A stretch of 47,042 nucleotides of DNA from an uncultured Bacteriovorax sp. (lineage in GTDB: Bacteria; Bdellovibrionota; Bacteriovoracia; Bacteriovoracales; Bacteriovoracaceae): the NCBI GenBank assembly GCA_946480715.1, contig CAMLKK010000024.1, forward strand, positions 1 to 47,042, given 5' to 3'. Positions 15,509 to 22,309 of the stretch are shown here, one piece after another. The notes beneath the pieces were generated by a model, which was not told the DNA's origin, did not search any database, and saw only the letters and a program-made list of their open reading frames with translations. Position 1 is the first letter of the stretch; each line of letters starts with the position of its first letter. The position numbers and the translations under genes are program-made.

Positions 15509-17025
15509 AGAGGGCTTCCTGCAAAATATTTGTAGAATTTTGGATTCCAAGGTTTTCTGGCTATAGCGATGTAGCTACTAACTGAAATTGGAACAACATA
15601 AGCATTGTAGAGAATTTCGAAGTGAAGATCTTTTAGTTTTTTGAGACGCGCTTCCTTGTCTTCAATTTTCATGTAATTTTCTATCCAACTGATTCCTTCG
15701 TCGCGATTCATCGATGTGATATTTGAACTCGTAAGATAATAGGACAATAGCGAAATGTTCTCATAAAAACCCGTATCAGCCGGTAAAATGTATGCATCTT
15801 CCTGTTCGCCAGTTTTAAATTCTGGATCGACTGTATACGGTATGAATTCCACTAGTTTTGAATCTTTAAAAATATCCCGGTATACATCTATCTGTTCTTT
15901 CCACACACTAATTTTAATTTTTCGAAAACTCGGATCTTTGCCTTTTTCTTTTTCCCACATTGCTGCAATTATATTTTTATTTTCTTCATTGAGGCCACCT
16001 TCGCCAAAACTGGCAAAAAACTCTTCAGTTGGTGTCATGTTCTTTGAGAAAAAAGGATGTTTTAACATTCTACTTTTAATATAATGTGCGATTTGAAGTC
16101 TTTCTTCTCTTGATATTTCTTTAAATTTGGTAGGAGTGAATCTTAAAAAATTTAAGTCTAGAGGTGTTGTTTTGTGAACATTATACTCTGACGTTTGAGC
16201 TAATTCATGAACTAAGTTAACGTCCGCTGGATCAAATGTTGTAATTAAATCTATGGTTCCATTTTTGATCATCTCAATCGATTTTGACTTTTCTGTATGA
16301 ATAAAATGTATTTCCGAGGGTGTTCTCACATTTGTTAAAAAACTTTCAGGATTAGCTTTAAATATGAATTCTCCTCCTGGATCATCTTTAAACAAGTAAA
16401 ACGGACCTGAAGTATTACGATAATCAACGATTTTTAAGTCTTTTGATTTCCAATCAATTGAATCTTTAGGAATAATACTGAAATCAACACTCGTAATAAG
16501 ACTTAAAAAAAACGGAGCTTTATTTTTGTCTTCGATAATGATTTCCAAAATATCATTTTGGAAGCTAAGTCCAGGACATTTATCGTCCTTAGCATTATAA
16601 CCTTCACACAAAAAGCTACGCAATTGCCCATGAGAGTTTGATTCTCTAATTAGTAGACGTTTAAATGACATGTAAGCATCTTCTGCCGTCACCAACTTGC
16701 CGTCAACAGTGTGAAAACCTTCTCTTATTTTGAAATGAATTCTTTGTGGCGTGATCCATTCATAACTTTCAGCTATGGCCGGAATAATATTACCATCGCT
16801 ATCTCGGCCTAATAGAGGAGAATAGAGAGCTCTAAGTATATTGGCCTGGGCGGCTGTTTGTATGTCCGCAGGATCGAAATGATTTATTGGACTTTCAGTA
16901 TGGAATGCTACTTTTAGAATGTGAGGACTTTGTGGGGAATTTTTATTTTTCATTTGAAAGCTCAATAATAACGAAGCACCGACTAAGATTAGAAGCCCGG
17001 CTATGATATATAAGTAATTCTTCAT
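15484..17025 (-). CDS. Family 5 (oligopeptide/nickel-type) solute-binding protein, orphan
   Basis: A 513-aa SBP_bac_5 protein. An N-terminal hydrophobic segment (LYIIAGLLILVGASLLLSF) without a lipobox acts as signal or anchor. The mature protein starts HILKVAFHTESPINHFDPAD, has the family block ILRALYSPLLGRDSDGNIIPAIAESYEW, and has a binding-lobe hinge around IRFKIREGFH-like residues. Relatives deliver oligopeptides to ABC permeases, but no permease or ATPase is present here. It lies between a secreted 88-aa peptide gene (3-base gap) and YcaO (25-base overlap), and downstream of a membrane histidine kinase. It may therefore bind a peptide for sensing or export rather than feed a transporter. 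Confidence 0.85.
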   Translation of the reverse strand: MKNYLYIIAGLLILVGASLLLSFQMKNKNSPQSPHILKVAFHTESPINHFDPADIQTAAQANILRALYSPLLGRDSDGNIIPAIAESYEWITPQRIHFKIREGFHTVDGKLVTAEDAYMSFKRLLIRESNSHGQLRSFLCEGYNAKDDKCPGLSFQNDILEIIIEDKNKAPFFLSLITSVDFSIIPKDSIDWKSKDLKIVDYRNTSGPFYLFKDDPGGEFIFKANPESFLTNVRTPSEIHFIHTEKSKSIEMIKNGTIDLITTFDPADVNLVHELAQTSEYNVHKTTPLDLNFLRFTPTKFKEISREERLQIAHYIKSRMLKHPFFSKNMTPTEEFFASFGEGGLNEENKNIIAAMWEKEKGKDPSFRKIKISVWKEQIDVYRDIFKDSKLVEFIPYTVDPEFKTGEQEDAYILPADTGFYENISLLSYYLTSSNITSMNRDEGISWIENYMKIEDKEARLKKLKDLHFEILYNAYVVPISVSSYIAIARKPWNPKFYKYFAGSPLWMIEKEN

Positions 17026-17028
17026 TAA

Positions 17029-17295
17029 TTAAGTTCTTTTGCAATCAGTAGTTTGAGACGCATCTTCCTCTTTAATAAGGCCACTTCGCTTTAACTCTTT
17101 TATCAACTCACTAGGAGCAGACAATGTTTTTTCTTCAATATTGATTTCTATGTCATTCTCAGTTTCTAATATTTCAGCTTCTTGGATGTTAATAATTTCA
17201 TCCAATGAAACTTCAATTTTCGAGTGTGTCTGTGCACCATTCACGGTCAACGGGATAATAAAAAGCATTGATAGAAAATTTCTAATTTTATTCAT
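17029..17295 (-). CDS. Secreted acidic peptide, possible precursor or signal, unknown
   Basis: An 88-aa protein: a signal peptide of about 20 residues (NFLSMLFIIPLTVNGA), then an acidic Glu/Ile-rich middle, and a tail ending in DASQTTDCKRT with a single Cys. A strong GGAGGACAAG ribosome site precedes the ATG. It is the second gene of the kinase/peptide/binding-protein/YcaO cluster. A role as a YcaO substrate would be unusual for a Sec-exported peptide, so it could instead be a periplasmic partner of the binding protein. No family recognised. Confidence 0.65.
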   Translation of the reverse strand: MNKIRNFLSMLFIIPLTVNGAQTHSKIEVSLDEIINIQEAEILETENDIEINIEEKTLSAPSELIKELKRSGLIKEEDASQTTDCKRT

Positions 17296-17377
17296 CTTGT
17301 CCTCCTGTACAGCACCTGAAAGAAATATAATCTATAGTCAAATTAGAATATACTCAAAGTATTAAATCATGCAAAAA

Positions 17378-19279
17378 TTACACTCGAAGCACGTGAGCAA
17401 AGTCTTTCCCAACGATACCTTTAACCCATTTTACATGTTCAAATTTTTGTTTTTCATAGCCGGTAGTTAAATACAAGTTTGTAAAACCTCTATCATATAA
17501 TTGTTTTGAAACTTCCTCTCCATTGTCATGACTTGAAAGGTTCACATCTATATAAAATACACTGTCTCCACTGAATGTATCAATTTTGCTCCAAAGCTCT
17601 TCAGTATTAGCTAGTGACAAAAACAATAATTTATTTTTTTTGGCTCTCTCCTCCCATGTTAATCTGATTAACTCATCATCATCCAATAGAATTACATCGT
17701 AAAAAATTCTTTTCCTTTCATCTTGTACTATAGGAATAATTGAAGAATAAAACTTAGGCAGAATCTTGACTCCTACCTTTCCTGCTCTTTCTTGAACAGA
17801 TGGATTCTCATATCTACTTGTTACAAGGATAGAACATTTTTCAATCCCTAACTCTTCTATAATTTGAAGCCCGTCCAATTTTTGATCGAGAAACTCAAAA
17901 TCAATAAGGAAGAAACAACCTTCCATTTTAGATTCACTAATAGCAAAATCTTTAAAATCTATAACAGATTGGAATTTTCTTCGATGAAATAAACTTTCTC
18001 CTGTCTCACAAAATCGTCTATCCCAAACTTGGTGTATGCTTTGGTCATCATCAAGTGTGATGACAGAACTGAAATTGAAAAGATTTATTTCTTCTGGAAA
18101 CCATTTGGGAAGATTCGCCTTTTTAAGTTGAATAGAGACAATAGTGCCTTTGCCCACTTCAGATTTAACTTCTAATTTGCCTCCAAAGTTATGCTCTATA
18201 ATTTTTTTTGAATTAAAGAAGCCTAAGCCATTGCCTTTATTTTCTAAATACTCTTTTCCATAGCTAAAACCTTCACTCCCCAATTGTTCTAGAACTTCAC
18301 GGGACATTCCTTTACCATTATCTTGAATAGTAATTTCAACTGTATGAGGTAGTGTTATAACTTTGATTAGGACTTTTCCAAGTCTTTGTTCAAATGATTC
18401 GATTGAGTTATTTATTAAATTACTCACAACACAACTCAACTCATAAGTATTAACAAAAGCGAATGCCCCAAAGCTATTTTTAAGATCCAACTCAATTTCA
18501 ACTCCAGTCTGCTGACGAAATTCCATCCTTTTCTCAGAAATTAAAGCATCGATAATTGGCGGAATGAGTTGGTTTGTTAAATTTTCTTTTATCTCATAGG
18601 CCCGACTAGTGTGTTTGTTCTTTGACAAAAGGTTATTAGCGATATCATTTATTCTTTGAGTTGAGCTTTTAATTATGGATAAATCGCGCTCTTGTATATT
18701 GTTATATTGTTCAATCACCATGTTCAGAGCTGCCAAAGGCGACCGTATGTCATGTGTGACTTGCTCTGCAAGTGCCAATCTAAAATCTAACTGCTTTTGT
18801 TTTGATTCTAATTCAAATTTTAACTTCATTCTCCTTTTGAGATAGATCAAGTACGGTATACTCAAGAGTATAATTAGGAGATCTGTGATGATTCCATAGA
18901 TTATCATTTGCTTAAAACTGTAATTAAATATTATAGTGCCCTTGGGTTTCACATTATCCCCAAAATGTATGTGGGTCACATATTTAGCCTGAAAAATCTC
19001 GCTTCTTTTATTATCTTTTCCAACAGAAAATAACTTTTTACCTCTGGCATCAGCAACATCAATTGAATCAAAATTGAACAATAGGGCATTGTCGAGTACT
19101 GAAACAACCGATCGGTAATCACCCACCAAGAAATTTTGTTTCAACCCAGAAGTTATTGCATCTGCTTGCGACTCTTTTGAATAAATTCCACCGGTCACAA
19201 GAGCAAAAAGAATAATTACTAATCCTATAGCGTGAATCAATAGGAACTTGCATACGGGCTGAAGCCAAGCGTTTTTCAT
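17378..19279 (-). CDS. Hybrid sensor histidine kinase with two receiver-like domains
   Basis: A 633-aa protein. Membrane helices at about 12-32 and 125-147 enclose a ~90-residue periplasmic sensor. Then comes a HisKA box (AEQVTHDIRSPLAALNM, His176) and a HATPase (NNSIESF, DNGKGM, GNGLGF). Two receiver folds follow, from ~405 (VITLDDDQS, acceptor in FFLIDFEF) and from ~526 (VILLDDDELIR, acceptor near Asp578 in YIDVNL). There is no output domain. It lies 82 bases upstream of the secreted-peptide gene in the same direction, so it may control or sense products of that cluster. The first receiver's acidic pocket looks intact but the Lys position is unclear. Confidence 0.85.
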   Translation of the reverse strand: MKNAWLQPVCKFLLIHAIGLVIILFALVTGGIYSKESQADAITSGLKQNFLVGDYRSVVSVLDNALLFNFDSIDVADARGKKLFSVGKDNKRSEIFQAKYVTHIHFGDNVKPKGTIIFNYSFKQMIIYGIITDLLIILLSIPYLIYLKRRMKLKFELESKQKQLDFRLALAEQVTHDIRSPLAALNMVIEQYNNIQERDLSIIKSSTQRINDIANNLLSKNKHTSRAYEIKENLTNQLIPPIIDALISEKRMEFRQQTGVEIELDLKNSFGAFAFVNTYELSCVVSNLINNSIESFEQRLGKVLIKVITLPHTVEITIQDNGKGMSREVLEQLGSEGFSYGKEYLENKGNGLGFFNSKKIIEHNFGGKLEVKSEVGKGTIVSIQLKKANLPKWFPEEINLFNFSSVITLDDDQSIHQVWDRRFCETGESLFHRRKFQSVIDFKDFAISESKMEGCFFLIDFEFLDQKLDGLQIIEELGIEKCSILVTSRYENPSVQERAGKVGVKILPKFYSSIIPIVQDERKRIFYDVILLDDDELIRLTWEERAKKNKLLFLSLANTEELWSKIDTFSGDSVFYIDVNLSSHDNGEEVSKQLYDRGFTNLYLTTGYEKQKFEHVKWVKGIVGKDFAHVLRV

Positions 19280-19390
19280 GTGTGAATAATATCACAAACC
19301 AACTATTCTCTTTGAAGTACTATAATATTTTCAGATACTTGAATTTGTAATGATCAGTTAGCTATCCAAATAAAGTAATGAGCCAAAAAA

Positions 19391-19829
19391 TCAGGTGCTT
19401 AACAAGCCCTTACAGCGATCGAATAATCTGCCGAACCAACTGCATCGTCCACGAATTAGACAAATGAAAGGAGCGCTCATGTAGTCGCATTCATTACTGA
19501 ATGCGCTTGCAGAAGTTCCTGTGATCGTCGCTCCTTGCTCATGAAGTTCGATAATTTTATCGAGCAGCGGAGTTCCGCCTAAACGAGTTGTGATTTTTAA
19601 TTGAACTCCGCCTATGAAATAAATGAGTGAAGCACCTATTAAGCAGTTTGAGTTGTTCAGGATCGCGCGCCTATTCTATTGAATTGATGTCGAGATGAAC
19701 AAGATCTCGACTCCAAAGTTCACTGAAAACTCTCTCATAATCTTTCCAAACATCTTTCGCTACATCGCTGACCACTGTCGCCACAACAAGTCTTCCCTTA
19801 CAGTATCTCACTAATTCGCGCAGAATGTT
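19391..19829 (-). pseudogene. Decayed, truncated cyanophycinase
   Basis: The minus strand reads NILRELVRYCKGRLVVATVV then SDVAKDVWKDYERVFSEL, matching the start of cyanophycinase, but hits TAG at 19672-19670. After it ARDPEQLKLLN continues in a second frame. A third frame gives YFIGGVQLKITTRLGGTPL and GATITGTSASAFS, where cyanophycinases have GGDQ and the nucleophile motif GTSAGA. So at least one stop, frameshifts and loss of the C-terminal half. Cyanophycinases are serine exopeptidases of family S51 that degrade cyanophycin. The surrounding 19280-19390 and 19830-19893 stretches hold nothing recognisable. Confidence 0.75.
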
Positions 19830-19893
19830 TTTTTCATTTTTTTATCTTCTAAATTATCTTCACTAATAGTTTATTGAAGCTATAATCTGCCCC

Positions 19894-20358
19894 ATGTTTG
19901 AAGCAAAAGAAAATATAAAAGCATCGGCTGTGGCCCTCGTATCGGGCGAACCCAATTTAGTGGCGAACCTCGCGAACCTTTCGTCACTCATTTATCACTC
20001 AATTCCGGATCTCAACTGGGTCGGATTCTACTTGTGGAATGAGAAGGATAATGAACTAGTGCTTGGTCCATTCCAGGGAAAACCAGCATGCATTCGTATC
20101 AAAGCGGGCAAAGGCGTTTGTGGTCATGTTTACAATACACACAAGCCTGAACTCGTGCCTGATGTGCATGCGTTTGCCGGACACATTGCCTGCGATTCAG
20201 AAACAAATTCAGAACTTGTTATCCCTATAATGGTGAACGGAAAATGTCTTGGTGTTCTCGACCTCGACTCTCCAAAGCATAATCGTTTTACCCAACATGA
20301 TTTAGAGATCATGCAGGAACTTGTTCAGAGTGTGACTCCGCTGATCTTTCCGACTTAG
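19894..20358 (+). CDS. msrC: Free methionine-(R)-sulfoxide reductase (GAF domain)
   Basis: A 154-aa single GAF-domain enzyme. It has the family pattern LNWVGFYLW, LVLGPFQGKPACIRI, GKGVCGHVY, VPDVHAFAGHIACDSETNSELVIPI. The three redox Cys are at 66, 76 and 100, as in YebR/fRMsr. It reduces free Met-R-sulfoxide in the cytoplasm using thioredoxin. Full length. No clear ribosome site. Downstream lie tandem half-REP repeats and the RAYT gene, so it is probably monocistronic. Confidence 0.92.
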   Translation: MFEAKENIKASAVALVSGEPNLVANLANLSSLIYHSIPDLNWVGFYLWNEKDNELVLGPFQGKPACIRIKAGKGVCGHVYNTHKPELVPDVHAFAGHIACDSETNSELVIPIMVNGKCLGVLDLDSPKHNRFTQHDLEIMQELVQSVTPLIFPT

Positions 20359-20374
20359 TAAAAAACGTTATTAG

Positions 20375-20477
20375 TTTTCGGTGCCATCATACTTTTTGTT
20401 TCGCATTTGCGTAAAACATTAATAAACGTTTTCGGTGCCACCATACTTTTTGTTTCGCACTTGCGTAAAACATTAAT
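20375..20477. repeat. Tandem half-REP pair (family 1) left of RAYT
   Basis: Two 49-base direct repeats at 20375-20423 and 20429-20477, differing at two positions. Each carries GGTGCCAYCATACTTTTTG, then GTTTCGCA and TGCGTAAAAC as an imperfect small hairpin. They are the left ends of the RAYT unit, in inverted orientation to the repeat at 21149-21174. Confidence 0.85.
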
Positions 20478-20531
20478 TAAAACACTCACCTAAAAATAAG
20501 AATGAATTTTTCACTTTGCATACTCATGTAT

Positions 20532-21167
20532 ATGCCAAGAAAAAATCTTATTCGATCAAACTCACAACCCTATCACGTTACATCCAGGGCCAATAACAAA
20601 GAATGGTTCACACTTCCCATGGAAGACGTTTGGGAACTGACCAAAAAATGCCTTAAAGAAGCTAATGAGAAACACAGAATCGAGCTGATTTCTTTTGTAC
20701 TCATGAGCAACCATTACCATATGCTTGTTAAGACTCCTGAAGGGAATTTAGACAAGTTCATGTACGAATTTAACAAACGGCTGGCCCAAAATCTTCGCGA
20801 TTCTTCGGGGCGAATAAATCATATTTTTGGCGGTCGCTATAAGTGGTGCCTGATTCAATCGCAAACTTATTTTTTAAATTGCTACCGTTATGTTTATCAA
20901 AATCCAATTCGCGCAGAACTTGCCATTCGATGTGAAAATTATCCCTACAGTAGTTTATATTCCCTGGTGTATGGAAGGGAATTTCCAGTACCTCTCCATG
21001 ATTCAATTGGTTTTAAAGATGTGCATCTGCTAAATTGGTTAAATGAAAAGATTCATGAAAATGAAGTGAACTATTTAAGAGACAAATTAAAACGCTCTGA
21101 ATTTAAGGAGCAGATCCTGAGAAGTTCGAGGAGAAAACTATGTGCAGATGCGAAACCAAATGTATGA
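20532..21167 (+). CDS. REP-associated tyrosine transposase (RAYT, Y1_Tnp/IS200-like)
   Basis: About 211 aa. Counting from an upstream ATG at 20502, the HUH motif is SNHYHMLV (His71, His73). The catalytic Tyr is probably Tyr130 in RYVYQNPIRAEL, with FGGRYKW and the C-terminal YPYSSL block of RAYTs. The enzyme nicks single-stranded REP hairpins through a 5'-phosphotyrosine. The start MPRKNLIR fits the family better than the ATG ten codons earlier. The last residues (DAKPNV) are encoded by the right-hand REP, so the gene end and the repeat are physically merged. All catalytic residues are intact, so it may still be active. Confidence 0.88.
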   Translation: MPRKNLIRSNSQPYHVTSRANNKEWFTLPMEDVWELTKKCLKEANEKHRIELISFVLMSNHYHMLVKTPEGNLDKFMYEFNKRLAQNLRDSSGRINHIFGGRYKWCLIQSQTYFLNCYRYVYQNPIRAELAIRCENYPYSSLYSLVYGREFPVPLHDSIGFKDVHLLNWLNEKIHENEVNYLRDKLKRSEFKEQILRSSRRKLCADAKPNV

Positions 21168-21174
21168 TGGCACC
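21149..21174. repeat. Inverted family-1 REP at right end of RAYT
   Basis: TGCGAAACCAAATGTATGAT followed by GGCACC, the reverse complement of the GGTGCCATCAT..GTTTCGCA pattern. It includes the RAYT stop codon (TGA 21165-21167) and lies 6 bases before the first readable codon of the DUF3750 remnant. Confidence 0.85.
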
Positions 21175-21179
21175 TATAA

Positions 21180-21842
21180 TACTATAATACAAAAGAATCA
21201 GCAAACATCGCTCCCCTTCCCGAAAAAGAAAAAGAAGCAGTCGTGCAAATCTATGCTGCAAGAACAGTGAGCTGGCGCGGAACTTTCAGTGTGCACAGCT
21301 GGCTTGCTCTCAAAGAAAAAAATGCTTCTCAATATACAACCTATCACGTGATCGGTTGGCGAACACAAAGAGGACTCGGCACAATCAGAGTAGAAAAAGA
21401 TATTCCCGATCGTCATTGGTTTGGCGCCAAACCAGAACTCATCGCAAGCTACATCGGCCCGAAAGCAGAGGCCATGATTCCGCAAATTGAAGCTGCGGTT
21501 AAATCCTATCCATATCCTGCTCAATACAGAGCGTGGCCTGGACCAAACAGCAACACTTTCATCTCACACATTAATCGCAATGTTCCTGGAATGGGAATTG
21601 AGCTGCCGTCGAATACGATTGGGAAAGACTGGATTGATGATGGTGATTTGGCTGGGTGGTCTGAGAGTAACACTGGTGTGCAAGTGTCTTTGTTGGGTGC
21701 GCTTGGTTTGACTGTGGGGCTTGCTGAAGGGGTTGAGGTTAATGTGCTTGGGCTTACGTTTGGGGTGGATTTTTATCGGCCTGCTTTGAAGCTTCCGTTG
21801 GTTGGGAGGGTTGGGATGAAGGATGAAGTGGTGTTTGATTGA
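21180..21842 (+). pseudogene. DUF3750 protein lacking its 5' end
   Basis: An open frame from 21180 reads ESANIAPLPEKEKEAVVQIY then AARTVSWRG, FSVHSWLALK, YHVIGWR, RHWFGAKPELI, YPYPAQYRAWPGPNSNTFI and PSNTIGKDW, all typical of DUF3750. Family members start with a leader/membrane segment and about 40 more residues. Here no start lies before the conserved block because the RAYT/REP end is immediately upstream. A GTG at 21243 would give 199 aa without the leader. A frame that stays open with coherent family matches suggests recent truncation. The C-terminal region from ~21660 is unusually G/T rich. Confidence 0.72.
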
Positions 21843-22309
21843 TAAATTTTGGTTTTAGGTCATATCAGATTAATTCAGCCCGCGAAATCTACATGGATTA
21901 CAAATCTCATTTCCATTGTGTCGATGTATCTGAAAAGATTTTTCAACTTTTTGAATCATCCGAAATAGCTGTCGAAAATCTTTACTGAATACATTATTTA
22001 AAAAACTAATCTTAATTGGCAGTTTTTCCTGACTACTTCCCTGTCTCACTTTTCATGAATGGGAGTTCATCAAGCTCTGCGTACAATCACATTAGTCATT
22101 CTTATTGAAACTTTCTTCTCAACCGAAATATACCACAATCAACATTCCTGCTTGATTAATAAGTTCTAAGGCGGGTCAAAAAATTTCGATATGATCTCTG
22201 AATACCATACAGTTCCAGTAAGTTTTTCCAGATAGGAAAATAACGCCAAATTGTAATTATTTCGTCCTAATACTTTAAAATATTCTTATTTTATTATTAA
22301 GGAAGAATC
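21843..22309. other. Intergenic stretch before the reverse transcriptase gene, possible ncRNA/promoter region
   Basis: 467 bases with no credible gene on either strand. Short minus-strand readable bits (around 22050-22085) may be remnants. A plausible promoter for the RT gene is TTGTAA near 22252 with an AT-rich -10 region near 22275, and GGAAGAATC is the ribosome site. Some defence RTs use a structured RNA next to the gene, and this space could hold one, but I see no clear long hairpin. It is also a candidate left boundary of the defence island. Confidence 0.4.

Larger units (their letters stand above)
20375..21174 (+). mobile_element. REP-RAYT unit (TnpA_REP transposase with its inverted flanking REPs)
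   Basis: The RAYT coding region is bracketed by family-1 REP sequences: two direct copies on the left (GGTGCCA first) and one inverted copy on the right (ending TGATGGCACC). RAYTs are domesticated single-strand HUH transposases that recognise REP hairpins and usually sit between REPs in opposite orientation, exactly the plan seen. The right end abuts a DUF3750 gene that lacks its 5' part. Confidence 0.82.

Noticed and set aside
15788..16084. A 98-aa plus-strand frame inside the binding-protein gene
   Set aside because: Antisense shadow of a well-supported coding region.
10158..21174. Palindromic repeats as a CRISPR array
   Set aside because: Repeats are scattered at gene ends, not regularly spaced with unique spacers; no cas genes present.
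21198..21524. A 108-aa minus-strand frame rich in Ser/Cys
   Set aside because: It is antisense to the DUF3750 remnant, which has clear family motifs.
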